Under the pieces are notes generated by a model, which saw only the letters and a list, made by a program, of their open reading frames with translations, did no database searches and was not told the DNA's origin. A stretch of 64,000 nucleotides of DNA from Janthinobacterium tructae (GTDB taxonomy: Bacteria > Pseudomonadota > Gammaproteobacteria > Burkholderiales > Burkholderiaceae_D). Position 1 is the stretch's first letter; each line of letters begins with the position of its first letter. Positions 18,647 to 28,853 of this stretch are shown here, one piece after another. Location: assembly GCF_006517255.1 (NCBI RefSeq), contig NZ_CP041185.1, positions 1,550,001 to 1,614,000 of the forward strand, in the 5' to 3' direction. A program made the translations under genes and the position numbers.

Positions 18647-20305
18647 ATGTTGGATAAGAAATGGTGGCATAACGCCGTCGTGTATCAGATCTACCCACGT
18701 AGTTTTCAAGACAGCAATCACGATGGGGTCGGTGATCTGGCCGGCATCATCGGCAGACTAGACTACCTGCAACATCTGGGAATCAACCTGATCTGGCTGT
18801 CGCCAGTGTACCGGTCGCCGATGGACGATAACGGCTATGACATCTCCGACTATCAGGATATCGCCGCTGAATTCGGCACATTGGCCGAGATGGAGCAGTT
18901 GATCGCAGAGGCGGCCAAGCGCGACATCCGTATCCTGATGGATCTTGTGGTCAACCATACCTCTGACGAGCATGCTTGGTTCGTCGAGGCGAAGAAATCC
19001 AAGGATAGCCCCTACCGTGACTACTACATCTGGCGCAATGCAGGCGCAGATGGCTCCCCGCCCGACCAGCAACGTTCGTATTTTGGCGGGAGCGCATGGG
19101 AATACGATGCCGCCAGCGGTGAATATTACTTCCATCTGTTCTCGAAACGACAGCCGGACCTGAACTGGGAAAATCCCCAGGTGCAGGAAGAGGTGCATCG
19201 CATGATGAACTGGTGGTTGGACAAGGGCATCGGCGGCTTCCGCATGGATGTGATCGATCTCATCGGCAAACAGGTCGACCAGCAGATTATCGCCAACGGC
19301 GCACAACTGCACCCGCGGCTGCAGCAAATGCACCAGGCGACCTTGGCGGCACGCGATGTAGTGTCGGTGGGCGAGACCTGGAGCGCCACCCCGGAGACCG
19401 CCAAGCTGTATTCCGACCCGGCGCGTCAGGAGCTGTCGATGGTCTTCCAGTTTGAGCACATCACAATGACCCACGATGCCAAGGAGGGGAAATGGAAGCC
19501 GCGGCCGTTCGATCTGATCGAATTCAAGCAGATCATCAGTAAGTGGCAGACCGCGCTGGCCGATGCCGGCTGGAATTCACTGTTCTGGAATAACCACGAC
19601 CTGCCGCGCGCCGTATCCAAATACGGCGATCCCGGCCGCTATCGGGTCGAGTCGGCCAAGATGCTGGCCACCGCGCTACATTTTCTCAAGGGCACCCCCT
19701 ACGTCTATCAAGGCGAGGAAATAGGCATGACCAATGTACGTTTCGATTCCATCGACGACTATCGCGACATCGAATCGCTCAACCTCTACCACGAACGCAC
19801 GGCCGCCGGCGTGTCACCGGAGACGATGATGGCCGGCATCCACGCCAACGGACGGGACAATGCACGCACCCCAATGCACTGGAACAGCACACACAACGCC
19901 GGCTTCAGTACTGGCACGCCATGGCTAAAGCTGAATCCCAACTACCCTGAGATCAACGTCGCGGCCGCGTTGGAACAACCCGATTCGGTCTTCTTCCACT
20001 ACCAGAAGCTGATCGCACTGCGCAAGCAGTGGGACGTCATGGTGTACGGGAAATACCTGCCGTTGCTGGAGCAGCACCCGCAGGTATTCGCCTACCAGCG
20101 CAGCTTGGGGAGCCAGCAGCTGGTTGTCGTCAACAACTTCTCCGACGAACATGTCGAACTGGATCTGCCGGCATTGCTGCACGGCATTGCCGGGCAAGGC
20201 TTGATCAGCAACTATGCCCAGCGTGACAGCTTGACCGACCACCTCAGCCTGCAGCCATACGAATCGTTTGCCATCGCTTATGTGTGTGAGCCAGGGCGCG
20301 GGTAA
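18647..20305 (+). CDS. GH13 alpha-glucosidase (oligo-1,6-glucosidase type)
   Basis: 552 residues, cytoplasmic (no signal). The GH13 motifs are complete: DLVVNHTSDEHAWF (region I), GFRMDVIDLI with the nucleophile Asp near 200, VGETW with the acid/base Glu near 243, and FWNNHDLPRAVS with the stabilising Asp near 318. The QPDLNWENP segment is characteristic of oligo-1,6-glucosidases, dextran glucosidases and trehalose-6-phosphate hydrolases, which release glucose from short alpha-glucans. Exact substrate cannot be told from sequence. It stands alone between repeat copies at 18433 and 20330. Confidence 0.9.
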   Translation: MLDKKWWHNAVVYQIYPRSFQDSNHDGVGDLAGIIGRLDYLQHLGINLIWLSPVYRSPMDDNGYDISDYQDIAAEFGTLAEMEQLIAEAAKRDIRILMDLVVNHTSDEHAWFVEAKKSKDSPYRDYYIWRNAGADGSPPDQQRSYFGGSAWEYDAASGEYYFHLFSKRQPDLNWENPQVQEEVHRMMNWWLDKGIGGFRMDVIDLIGKQVDQQIIANGAQLHPRLQQMHQATLAARDVVSVGETWSATPETAKLYSDPARQELSMVFQFEHITMTHDAKEGKWKPRPFDLIEFKQIISKWQTALADAGWNSLFWNNHDLPRAVSKYGDPGRYRVESAKMLATALHFLKGTPYVYQGEEIGMTNVRFDSIDDYRDIESLNLYHERTAAGVSPETMMAGIHANGRDNARTPMHWNSTHNAGFSTGTPWLKLNPNYPEINVAAALEQPDSVFFHYQKLIALRKQWDVMVYGKYLPLLEQHPQVFAYQRSLGSQQLVVVNNFSDEHVELDLPALLHGIAGQGLISNYAQRDSLTDHLSLQPYESFAIAYVCEPGRG

Positions 20306-20329
20306 AGCGTTGCTGTGCAATCACTTGGA

Positions 20330-20545
20330 GTCGCGCGACCAGTAGCTAAGGCTCTCGTGATCCATGGTTATCGAAAGAAGAAGAGCCGATGATCGTGTTC
20401 GGGTCTGGGGTCTTGCCAAGCACCTGGCGTGCGATCTCGTAGCCGCCTGATCCAACGACGAGATCGGGGCTGGCCTGCCTATCTCCCCTGCGCTGCAGCG
20501 ACTTCTACCGCGCTCAAGGACAAGCGGCTTGAGCTTCGGCGAGAT
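20330..20545 (+). repeat. TGAATCGCCAC repeat element, degenerate copy
   Basis: Begins with CGCGACCAGTAGCTAAGG and contains TGATCCATGG, the GATCTCGTAGCC...ACGACGAGATC hairpin and the CTGCCTATCTCCCCTGC segment, as in the other copies. It ends with CTCAAGGACAAGCGGCTTGAG, a hairpin also found in the copy at 32712. The first bases of the terminal repeat have decayed. Plus orientation. Confidence 0.65.
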
Positions 20546-20561
20546 CCTGCATTAACGTTCC

Positions 20562-20704
20562 CCATCGCAAAACGGCTTGCGACGACTATCTCGGATTTCG
20601 CGGGGAGCGTTGCAATCGATGCGAGGTCTCTTTCGCATAATTTTTGCTCTGCAATGATGCATTTAAGTTAAAGTATTGCGTTGAACGATTGAGTCTGCAG
20701 CCGC
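20562..20704 (+). repeat. 143-bp repeat, first of two copies
   Basis: Shares ATGATGCATTTAAGTTAAAG, the preceding CGCGGGG segment and a GAGTCTGCAGCCG end with 40566-40707, in the same order and spacing. It sits just upstream of a small membrane-protein gene. Identity as an IS end or a conserved promoter region is not known. Confidence 0.6.
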
Positions 20705-20738
20705 AAGCTGCCTTTCAAATTCATTTAACTTAGACCTG

Positions 20739-21092
20739 ATGGAAACTCTGAGCATAGTGGTACTGGCGTTAATTTTTTTGTCTTTACCTGTCACCATTGC
20801 CTGCGGAATTCTTGTCGCGCGGCTAAAAATAATTCGCGCGGGGGGACATGGAGCGGCAGGATGCGTTCTACGCTATATTGCGCAAGGCTTGGGGTTGCCG
20901 ATAGTCGTTGTTGCTCTGGTTTCTGCCTTTTTGATGCTCCTCTCCATTGGCGGTGGCCCTGCATGGATTTGGCCTATCTTTTTCTATGGTCTCGTCACCT
21001 ACTTTGCCATCGGTTGGGCCCTGGCGTGGATAGCTGTGGGATGTTGGTTTCTTGCGAAGCATTCTCTTGCTATGATGAATCGCCACTCGTAG
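20739..21092 (+). CDS. Small multi-pass membrane protein, 3' end replaced by repeat
   Basis: 117 residues with three transmembrane helices: IVVLALIFLSLPVTIACGIL, a helix at about 46-68 (LGLPIVVVALVSAFLMLLSI) and one at about 75-105 (WPIFFYGLVTYFAIGWALAW). The last five codons and the stop come from the repeat element that starts at 21076, so the natural C-terminus is probably lost. No family recognised. Confidence 0.5.
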   Translation: METLSIVVLALIFLSLPVTIACGILVARLKIIRAGGHGAAGCVLRYIAQGLGLPIVVVALVSAFLMLLSIGGGPAWIWPIFFYGLVTYFAIGWALAWIAVGCWFLAKHSLAMMNRHS

Positions 21093-21494
21093 CTTAGACT
21101 CTCCTGATCCATGGTTCTTGAAAGATAAAAACACGATGGATCGTGTTAGTGACCTGGGTATCCTGCAAAGCACCAGGTGTGCGATCTCGTGGCTGCCTGA
21201 TCCAACGACGAGATCGGGGCTGACGTGCCTATCCCCTGCCCTGCAGAGACTCCTGCCTCGCTCTAGCAAAAGCTGGCCTTCCCTAGCCATAACTTCCGGC
21301 AAAGGATGGCATAGCTGGCTGAGGCAGCATAAAGTGTCTGCCTCAGAGTTCTATAAAGGCACAGTTGGCTGCGACAGCCCGCCGATCATTTTCTTGAAGC
21401 GCTCGATGAGATTGCTGATTTTGTTCACTGTCGGTGGCCTGGTCATCACGGAACTCCTGATCTTGCCCCCGTATAACCAGACACAGCCAATCGT

Positions 21495-22406
21495 TTAGTT
21501 AGCGCCACTTTCCTGAGCCCGGCGCGCCAGCTCCCTCCTGAACATGCGAGGCGATTTCCATTTCAGCGACGAATGCGGATGGACCTCGTTGAAGTGCATA
21601 AAGGCGTCTGGCAATTGAGCCAGAACGATTTCTGCGCTGCTGCGGTCCATCAAGTTCACATAGTCTCGTTTAAACGTGTTCACGAAGCTTTCAGCAATGC
21701 CGTTCGACTGCGGGCTGCATACCGGCGTGTGCACCGGTTCAATCCCAAGTGCGCGCACCAAGGCGTGCGTTTCATGGGCCCGGTAGGCGCCACCGTTGTC
21801 GCTCAAGAATTCCAGCCGGGTCGATCCGACACTGGCCTGGCCAAATCGCGCTTCCACCGCTTCCACCAACATGTCACGTACCGGTTCGCCAGGCAACCCA
21901 CGTTCAGCCCACGCCCGCCACGCGATGATTTCACGATCACAGCAGTCCTTCATGAACACGCCGGTCACCACTTCGCCGTTGTCGCAGGCGATCTCGAAAC
22001 CGTCGGAACACCAGCGTTGGTTCGATTCGGCCACCGACACCACACCGTCGTGCACGCGGCTACTGACGGGCCGTTTAGGTGCTTTGGGCAGCAGTAGAGA
22101 GTTCTGTTTCATCACCCGGTAAAAGCGCTTATGGTTGATCGTTTGCAGCCCCATCAATGCGCGTGTTCGATTGACCAGAGCGCCTGCACGGCGATAGCCA
22201 TACGTTGGCAATGCGGTGATCTCGGCGCGCACCGCGTCGACCAGGATCGCGTCAGCAGGTTGATGGAACGTTTGTACAGTGCGGCCATCGACCCAGTCGG
22301 CCGGCCGAATCAACATTTGCGAAACATGCGAGCGCGCTACACCAAGGGCAGAACAAACCGGCTTCACTGGTCGTCCTTGCCCAACAAGGGCGAGCGCGCA
22401 ATCCAC
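21495..22406 (-). CDS. IS3-family transposase orfB, DDE catalytic part
   Basis: 303 residues with the integrase core: [12 protein letters not shown] (first Asp), [11 protein letters not shown] (second Asp) and [11 protein letters not shown] (Glu), intact. It overlaps orfA by 43 bp, and the overlap contains A7G (minus strand), a slippery site for the programmed -1 frameshift that makes OrfAB in this family. The element may therefore be active. Confidence 0.9.
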   Translation of the reverse strand: MDCALALVGQGRPVKPVCSALGVARSHVSQMLIRPADWVDGRTVQTFHQPADAILVDAVRAEITALPTYGYRRAGALVNRTRALMGLQTINHKRFYRVMKQNSLLLPKAPKRPVSSRVHDGVVSVAESNQRWCSDGFEIACDNGEVVTGVFMKDCCDREIIAWRAWAERGLPGEPVRDMLVEAVEARFGQASVGSTRLEFLSDNGGAYRAHETHALVRALGIEPVHTPVCSPQSNGIAESFVNTFKRDYVNLMDRSSAEIVLAQLPDAFMHFNEVHPHSSLKWKSPRMFRRELARRAQESGAN

Positions 22407-22759
22407 TTTTTTTCGCGAGCGAACTCGACGGCCTCCTTGAGAATTTCCGCCTCCATCGTCTTCTTGCCAAGCATGCGCTGCAATTGTGCGATCTGGGCGC
22501 GCGCAGCTGCCAGTTCGCTCGCTGGCACGACCGATTCGCCGGCAGTAACCGCCATCAGTGCACCTTCGCGTTCGAGTTTGCGCCAGTTGAACAGCTGGCT
22601 CGCCCCCACGCCGTGCTTGCGAGCGACCAGCGACACGTTCATGCCCGGCTCGTACGTCTCGCGTACCAGTGCCGCCTTTTCCTCGGCTGACCAGCGTCTG
22701 CGACGCTCCTGGCTCACCGTTACCACTTCGATTGTTTGCTTGTTCCTAGTCATATGCAC
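22364..22759 (-). CDS. IS3-family transposase orfA, helix-turn-helix part
   Basis: 131 residues. [20 protein letters not shown] followed by [20 protein letters not shown] is the InsA-like helix-turn-helix that binds the IS ends; the C-terminus has a leucine-zipper-like helix ([20 protein letters not shown]). Acts with orfB by frameshift fusion. Confidence 0.9.
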   Translation of the reverse strand: MHMTRNKQTIEVVTVSQERRRRWSAEEKAALVRETYEPGMNVSLVARKHGVGASQLFNWRKLEREGALMAVTAGESVVPASELAAARAQIAQLQRMLGKKTMEAEILKEAVEFAREKKWIARSPLLGKDDQ

Positions 22760-22894
22760 AGTCCTATTACTATCCGTAAGAATAACGCATAGGCTGTGTC
22801 CGGGGAATCAGGGGGCTATCTCACTCCCAGCCCGCCCAATTGCGAAAAGCAGTATTTGGAGCGTCTGAAGAGCGTCTAGCGAACCCATGGCGAT

Positions 22895-23278
22895 TCAGAC
22901 AGTGTTATCGCTGTCAAAAATATCGAAGAATCTCTGAAAGAGCGCGTTATTTACTTGCTGAAAATCATCTTCACTTTCCCCTGCCTCTCGAGTGATAGTG
23001 CCGATGGTTACGTATGGGCGCCCCAATCTATCTTTTACAACTTTGGAACTACTATCAAGTTCCTTACATAGACGTAATGCTACCGCCACTAGGCGCTGTA
23101 GATCAGCACACACTTGAATAGGGCCAAGATCTTCGCTTGCGGTTGCCGTCATAACGGCCCAATGGGGTTCTCCCCCGAGGATTCTTAGAAAACTGACCCC
23201 ATTACGTGCAACGACGTAACTCTCCTCACTATCTAAGCCCACTTTGTTCGATCTAACAATCTGATAGGGATGTGTCAT
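22895..23278 (-). CDS. Hypothetical protein whose stop codon comes from the repeat end
   Basis: 127 residues, soluble. Begins MTHPYQIVRSNKVGLDSEES and has VARNGVSFLRILGG, HWAVMTATASEDLGPIQV and a helix DLQRLVAVALRLCKELD. No family recognised. The TGA stop at 22897-22895 is the first codon of the repeat's TGAATC terminus, so the original C-terminus may be missing. It lies downstream of zorD on the same strand, 136 bp away, and could be part of that operon. Confidence 0.5.
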   Translation of the reverse strand: MTHPYQIVRSNKVGLDSEESYVVARNGVSFLRILGGEPHWAVMTATASEDLGPIQVCADLQRLVAVALRLCKELDSSSKVVKDRLGRPYVTIGTITREAGESEDDFQQVNNALFQRFFDIFDSDNTV

Positions 23279-23414
23279 AGGTATTCCTGTGTATGTCTTG
23301 CCATTAACATATGCAAACTATGCCTGTAGCAATGCAATCTGAGATTTAATCTAAGTGGACGCCCTTGTTGTATTGTCATCCACCATGCTTGCGTATCTGA
23401 AAAGTCGGTACAGA

Positions 23415-26400
23415 TTAAATTTGCTCCCATGTGGCGTACAGCATTCTTTCAATCTCAAGCATTGTGACCGTGTGAGCATTGAGCATCGCTGCAAGGTCCG
23501 TTTGATCGAGCAGTTTGACCCCGTTCAGGGCAGCATTTTCAATCGCGTGAGAGTTGAAGAATTGATTCGTTATACAAACTTTCTGAAATTGCACCTCAAA
23601 GTGCCTGCGTTTGTAGAAAGCTTCACCGGCCACCACCTCTTTCACTGCGTCCCAGCCTAGTCTCGCTCCATCGGTACCACAGGTTTTTGCCTGAACTAAG
23701 ATGCCTGCACTTCCTTCAATTGCGACGATATCAACCCCATAGTCCTTCGCACTAGGCGTTTTATAGCAGGCGTAACCGAGCTTAGTCCAGAGCACGCCTG
23801 TAAGACACTCAAAGTGTTGACCGTTCATGCGTAGCGCAATGTCAAGGTTAATACGCTCATCGATATCGCTTGCATCAGCACTAGATACAACATCGGCTAG
23901 CCTGAAATCTCCAGGCCCAATGTCTCCGGCACCGTTTAGCATGTCTTCGGCCAGTTTTCGCTTGTATGTCAACAGCTGATCCAGTTTTACATCGAAGGTG
24001 GTGAAATCCTGGGCGCTCACAACTGGGTAATACACGTAAACTGGCTTTTCCTGACCAATTCGATAGGCTCTGTCTGTAGCCTGATCTTCCTTTGCTGGAT
24101 TCCAGGTACGGGTGTAGTGAATGACGTGATTGGCTTTCTGAATGTTAACGCCGAATCCAACAGCAACTGGCGAAAGAATGATGACACCAAAGCCAGCTCT
24201 ATCCTGAAAGGACTTGATGCGTTTCTGTCGGCTTTGTGTATGGCTTGCCGATGCACTTACGTCGCCGTTGATGATGTCGGGACGTAAGCCAAACTCCATT
24301 TCGATGTAGTACTGCAACAGGCGCTGAATTTCGCGGAACTCACAAAAGACAATCGCTTTTTCCCCCTTTTCTTTGATGGCCGTCAGTGTCAGAAGAAGCC
24401 AATTGAGTTTCGGGGCTTTAATGCGATATTCTGCAACCGCCTCCGGCTTGAACACACTGAGCCCATAAGGCCGTGGATCGGTACACACGAGTCGAAGGTA
24501 GTGCAAGAGACCAAGGTGGTTTTTGAAGGGGGACTGGCTCGCCTCGTCATTGCGTTTTTTGAAGCTATCTATGGCTTTAGCGTATAGATTCCGTTGTGTC
24601 GTTGATAGTGCTAAAGCTCTGCAGTCTTCAACGATGATCTTTGGCGGTAGCTCCTTGGCAACCACAGACTTCATGCGCCGCAGTACTTGCGGCGCAATTC
24701 GTGCACGGAGCTCGGCGACGCGCTCCTTCTCTTCATCGGTATTTGCCTCAATTGGTCGCCGATAGCGCGTTCCAAAGTCATTCAACGCACCAAGCAGACC
24801 TGGTTGAACAAAGTCAAACAAGCACCATAAATCTGCTAACGTGTTTTCAACGGGCGTACCAGTGCAAGCAATTTTGAAATCGACGTTCTGCTTCTTTGCC
24901 GCGCGCGTAACCATTGCAGCTGGATTCTTTATTTTTTGCGCCTCATCACAAACCATCAGCGACCATTTTTGGGCGGCAAAGGAGAACTCCAAGTCGCGTA
25001 GTGTCTCGTAAGTGGTCAGCACAATTTTGGCTGAGCCGACCCAGTTCGGGATTAGAAATTTTATTAATCTATCATCAGTTTGTAGTCGCTGCTCAATTTG
25101 GCTCCTGGGCACCTTGAGGCCGTCCAGTCCCGATCCGTATGCTGTGAGTAGTGGTAGCGAACCTGGTATGAAAAATTTTCCAGCTTCTTCAACCCAGTTT
25201 TCGAGCAGAGAAACCGGCGCGACTACCAGCATCGGTGCTATCGATGCATCGCGCTCAATCAGGCCAGCCATCAATGCGAGTAATTGAAAGGTCTTCCCTA
25301 GCCCCATGTCATCGGCGAGAATTGCTCCACGTACTTGGTATTCAGTCTGGAGGCTATACAAGTGCTGCATCCAAGCCAGTCCTTCGACTTGGTGCGGTAA
25401 CAATGCCGCAGTCGCTCGAATCGCTCGCGGTATCAAGGGGATGTGAGGTACAGCCTCCAATGCCTCGCGGCGAAGTTCTTCGTATTCAACCTTCTGTATG
25501 TTCGCCCGTAAGATCAATTGCGTCGGCGCCTCACCTTGAAGATTCTTCGTTTTTCCTTCACTTGGTGATATAGAAGACCCGCCTGCGTCGATCTCTTGGA
25601 AAATACTTTTGAATGTTTCGACAATGCTGGTTGCCTCGGTGACAGCGATGGCTTCAGGCAGCCAAGACACGCTTACCGAGGACTTACCGGCATGCCGTGC
25701 GGATTCAATCTCGCGCTCGAGCGATTCGATGGCTAGCTTTGTAGTGGGTATAGCAATTGGTTCCCCACCATCCTCGGGCCTGTAGACTACTAAGGGAACG
25801 ACATTGTCAGGGAACCAACCATCGCCTGCAGTCTTCTTCGCAATGTATGGGGAATAGTAGGGCTTTTCGACTCCAATTCCTTCGATACGCGCAGAATAGC
25901 CACTGAGGTCGTGAACTTGAGCATAAGAGACCAGTGTTGACGCTCCTTGCCAGCGCTCGTGCGCAGCCTTCAACTCGTCCACATAGCGTTGTGTTTCACC
26001 TTGTAGCTCCAGGTCAAACCCCCTCCATGCTACTAGTTGATGTCCTACTCGCAGAGCTTTTTCTACTGTGCCAATGAACGCTGGAAGTGCCGCCTTATCG
26101 AACCACTCGGATTCTGAGGAGGCTAGACCGTTGACATCGGCGGTCTCAATTAATAGCCCCACTCGTACAGGAAAACCGAGCGCATCATGTTCGACTATGG
26201 CTGAAAACCTCTCATAGGTCAGGCCGGCCTCGGCACGCGCATTCTCGAACTGTGCCTCGTCAATGACATCTACTGCGTCCGGGCCAAGGGCGGAGTAAGG
26301 ATTCAGGATGAACGCTTGAGCACGTGAGCCTGCGATACGGCGATGATCGAGGCGCTTCACCTCCTGTAATACAGTTCGTACCTTTGGCTCAATCAGTACT

Positions 26401-27167
26401 TGGACGATGCCCTCATCGGTGACGATGTCGTAACGGTCCCTCACGTCCTTGCTGCTATCGAAAGTCTCTAACCAACCCTTGGGAGCGTCGGTGAACATGG
26501 GCATGATTTCGACAACGCGATCTCCCACAACAACATCAGATTTTCGCATCTCTAACTGTAAAGAGTGCGGAGTTAATACTGTTGAGCGGATGAGAAAATC
26601 GTCGAGTATGGCATTGGCCTGTATAGCAAGCGTCCTGATGCGGCCCCATGCCTGTCTATGAAAGAGATCGTCACGTTGTTCGGGGGGGCGCCGGGAAAAA
26701 GCAACCACTGACTGAAAAAGATGCCACTGCGCCGGCAGCATGAGGTGCTCTTGCTCGCCCTCCTGTAAGACCGGCCCAATTAGCTTGACCTGCATCCTTG
26801 ATCCATCAGAGCGATGCCAAGCGCCTATTGCAATCGAGAAATCCTGATCCGCTAATGAACCAGTGCTGCGCAATGCAATCCTGGCGCCACAGAAGCTGGG
26901 CATGTCGAGCGACTGCAGCAAGCCGTCGAAGTTAGATTGTGCGACTGCAGTATAGAAATCATCCCAACGAATTGCTATGCCATCAGGTACCTCATTGGCT
27001 AGGCCCTCATCGAGAAGTTGAGAAGCGTAGCCATGAAAAACACTGCCCTCGACTTTGCGGCCGATCTCCTGACGCTCCGAGGATACCAAGATGCCAGATG
27101 TTGTAATGGCCCTGAAAATCTGAGGCAACTCGATAGTAAGTTTTTCTTTTTTGAAGAATCTGAACAT
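23415..27167 (-). CDS. zorD: Zorya type I ZorD: SNF2-family helicase with Mrr-like nuclease end
   Basis: 1250 residues. The SNF2 core has Walker A DDMGLGKTFQ (about 620), DEAQ box (VCDEAQKIKNP, about 740), ACTGTPVENTLADLW motif III and the C-terminal lobe with YTRTWNPAKEDQATDRAYRIGQ. The last 130 residues have YGVDIVAIEGSAGILVQAKT, the D-X-QAK arrangement of Mrr-type PD-(D/E)XK nucleases. Family knowledge: in type I Zorya, ZorD degrades phage DNA after the ZorAB motor senses infection. It is the last gene of zorABCD, touching zorC without gap. Confidence 0.92.
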   Translation of the reverse strand: MFRFFKKEKLTIELPQIFRAITTSGILVSSERQEIGRKVEGSVFHGYASQLLDEGLANEVPDGIAIRWDDFYTAVAQSNFDGLLQSLDMPSFCGARIALRSTGSLADQDFSIAIGAWHRSDGSRMQVKLIGPVLQEGEQEHLMLPAQWHLFQSVVAFSRRPPEQRDDLFHRQAWGRIRTLAIQANAILDDFLIRSTVLTPHSLQLEMRKSDVVVGDRVVEIMPMFTDAPKGWLETFDSSKDVRDRYDIVTDEGIVQVLIEPKVRTVLQEVKRLDHRRIAGSRAQAFILNPYSALGPDAVDVIDEAQFENARAEAGLTYERFSAIVEHDALGFPVRVGLLIETADVNGLASSESEWFDKAALPAFIGTVEKALRVGHQLVAWRGFDLELQGETQRYVDELKAAHERWQGASTLVSYAQVHDLSGYSARIEGIGVEKPYYSPYIAKKTAGDGWFPDNVVPLVVYRPEDGGEPIAIPTTKLAIESLEREIESARHAGKSSVSVSWLPEAIAVTEATSIVETFKSIFQEIDAGGSSISPSEGKTKNLQGEAPTQLILRANIQKVEYEELRREALEAVPHIPLIPRAIRATAALLPHQVEGLAWMQHLYSLQTEYQVRGAILADDMGLGKTFQLLALMAGLIERDASIAPMLVVAPVSLLENWVEEAGKFFIPGSLPLLTAYGSGLDGLKVPRSQIEQRLQTDDRLIKFLIPNWVGSAKIVLTTYETLRDLEFSFAAQKWSLMVCDEAQKIKNPAAMVTRAAKKQNVDFKIACTGTPVENTLADLWCLFDFVQPGLLGALNDFGTRYRRPIEANTDEEKERVAELRARIAPQVLRRMKSVVAKELPPKIIVEDCRALALSTTQRNLYAKAIDSFKKRNDEASQSPFKNHLGLLHYLRLVCTDPRPYGLSVFKPEAVAEYRIKAPKLNWLLLTLTAIKEKGEKAIVFCEFREIQRLLQYYIEMEFGLRPDIINGDVSASASHTQSRQKRIKSFQDRAGFGVIILSPVAVGFGVNIQKANHVIHYTRTWNPAKEDQATDRAYRIGQEKPVYVYYPVVSAQDFTTFDVKLDQLLTYKRKLAEDMLNGAGDIGPGDFRLADVVSSADASDIDERINLDIALRMNGQHFECLTGVLWTKLGYACYKTPSAKDYGVDIVAIEGSAGILVQAKTCGTDGARLGWDAVKEVVAGEAFYKRRHFEVQFQKVCITNQFFNSHAIENAALNGVKLLDQTDLAAMLNAHTVTMLEIERMLYATWEQI

Positions 27168-28853
27168 CTATTTCCACCACCCTTTACCTGGCTTGTGACT
27201 AAATCCCCAGCTCGTCAGTGTCTGTGTCACATCCTCGTTTGCCATATCTGTACGTGCCCACAGACTTCCGCCGAGAGCAGAGTTATCCTGTATTTCAAAC
27301 CCATTGTGCTTGCCCAATGCTTTCAATCCATCGAGCGAGTAATGCCGTTTCACCGTTGGAGATATCGGCTTACTTACTTCCGTGATCGGTGTTGTGACGG
27401 GGGACCTACGGACTTTCTTTGCAGGGGCAGGAATAGCTTGCTGAGGTTCTATTCCGAAGTGTCGACGCAGAATTGTTTCGAAGTTATTCTCCCATTTCGA
27501 CCAGGTTCCGACACCATCCTTGTGAGACTCCCAGAGAACACTGCGTGCTTTCTGTTTAAGGGAATTGTCTGCATCTGTGGGGAGTCGAAGAACCTTTTTA
27601 GAGTCGAAAGGCAATCCTTTGCGTACGTCGTATCCGTAGAGGGCGTTTCCCATACCGCTGAACTCAACGACGACAAGGTTTCCCATCTTCATGATAAATG
27701 CGTTATTTGCACCAGAAGTGTCTAGATGGCAGGTTAATCCGTGCATTTTTTTACGTAGAGCCACGAAGTCGGGTTCGGCGGAATTGCGTGCCGTGGAGCC
27801 AAGCGCAAACTCCATACTATCGATTGAGTTGACATATCTCTTCCAGAACTGCATGCGGCGTGGGTCAGCAGAGCCATCCTCTGCCAGCTTGGTAAAGAAT
27901 GTCTCGATAATTGCTGCCTTGAGCCAATTCGATACCATTGTTCGGGCATCTGAAGTGACACCGCCCCACCGGGTTTCATTCGATGGCAGCCACGGATTTC
28001 CCCACCAGTTGACTGATACGTCTTGCAGTTGTGCATGCAGGGGTAAAGCTGGGATATCGACATAGCGATTCAGCAGCCGTATAAGGCCTGCGTCTCGGAG
28101 GACCTCATTATCAGCAAGGACATTGAGTAACCTGGGCAGGATGCTTAAGTAATTTTCATCTTCCATCTGGGTAGCCCGCTTCACTTGAGCCATGACCAAA
28201 CGCTTCAGGAACCAAGAGGCCTTCCCAATGTGAAGCCGTTCGCATAGCTCTTCGAGAATCGAAGAATCTCCCCAAAGTAATGCATCAACATAGGGGGCAT
28301 ACGGCTCGCTGGTGAAAAGATGCTTGTTATCGATAGCAGTGCGTACCCAGTCAGGAACGACTACCTGCTTGCCAATACTGTCGTTCCGCTCGAAAAGATA
28401 GTCACGCAGGTAGCGCCAGTTGCTGTAACGGACCTCCATTTCTTCTGCGACAACAGGAGCGTAGCTGAAATAACTCCGGACCAGTCCCTGATAGCAACGG
28501 CGGTATGCTGTTGGCTTCTTCATCCAGTCATCTGCGCCGGCTAAGACACGTTCGAGCCGCGGTCGATTATCGAGGACACAATCGCCATCTGGACGATGGG
28601 GAAGACACAGGCCCCACGATAACAGATACGTATCCCGGAAACTCGAGATTTGTTGTGTCTGCCAGAAACGGCGTACTGCTTCCAGTTGTTGGTCATCCGA
28701 TATACGCGGACGCATACCAGTACTCGCCCGAGACCGAAGTTCTGCCAGGACGGCATCAATGCGAGGGCTCGCGGCCATCGGTCTGGTACCCTCCTGGGTC
28801 CCAGCTGCTAGGAGGTTCGCAAGGTGGGCAAGCGCATTCATGTAAGCGCACAT
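27168..28853 (-). CDS. zorC: Zorya type I ZorC
   Basis: 561 residues, soluble and helical. The EH-signature region is visible near 435-466 (LWESHKDGVGTWSKWENNFE, then TILRRHFGIEP). ZorC is a DNA-binding cytoplasmic effector that works with ZorD in type I systems. Its start overlaps zorB by 16 bp, showing translational coupling. A further small domain lies at the C-terminus (HYSLDGLKALGKHNGFEIQD). Confidence 0.88.
   Translation of the reverse strand: MCAYMNALAHLANLLAAGTQEGTRPMAASPRIDAVLAELRSRASTGMRPRISDDQQLEAVRRFWQTQQISSFRDTYLLSWGLCLPHRPDGDCVLDNRPRLERVLAGADDWMKKPTAYRRCYQGLVRSYFSYAPVVAEEMEVRYSNWRYLRDYLFERNDSIGKQVVVPDWVRTAIDNKHLFTSEPYAPYVDALLWGDSSILEELCERLHIGKASWFLKRLVMAQVKRATQMEDENYLSILPRLLNVLADNEVLRDAGLIRLLNRYVDIPALPLHAQLQDVSVNWWGNPWLPSNETRWGGVTSDARTMVSNWLKAAIIETFFTKLAEDGSADPRRMQFWKRYVNSIDSMEFALGSTARNSAEPDFVALRKKMHGLTCHLDTSGANNAFIMKMGNLVVVEFSGMGNALYGYDVRKGLPFDSKKVLRLPTDADNSLKQKARSVLWESHKDGVGTWSKWENNFETILRRHFGIEPQQAIPAPAKKVRRSPVTTPITEVSKPISPTVKRHYSLDGLKALGKHNGFEIQDNSALGGSLWARTDMANEDVTQTLTSWGFSHKPGKGWWK

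Larger units (their letters stand above)
21463..22818 (-). mobile_element. IS3-family (IS2-like) insertion sequence
   Basis: Ends TTGCCCCCGTATAACCAGAC at the left and, read inward from the right, TAGCCCCCTGATTCCCCGGA are imperfect inverted repeats, both continuing into GACACAGCC, as in IS2-group elements. It contains overlapping orfA and orfB. A second, solitary copy of the 3' end lies at 59573-59632. Confidence 0.85.
21076..22897 (+). mobile_element. TGAATCGCCAC repeat element interrupted by an IS3-family IS
   Basis: Left end TGAATCGCCACTCGTAGC at 21076, right end ATGGCGATTCA closing at 22897. The two halves (21076-21462 and 22819-22897) joined would make about 465 bp and align throughout with the 446-bp copy at 34779, including CAATTGCGAAAAGCAGTAT near the right end. 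The IS insertion therefore postdates the repeat. Both termini run into neighbouring genes and supply their stop codons. Confidence 0.8.

Noticed and set aside
27018..27725. 235-codon plus-strand frame opposite zorC/zorD
   Set aside because: Antisense to well-supported Zorya genes; no family signal.
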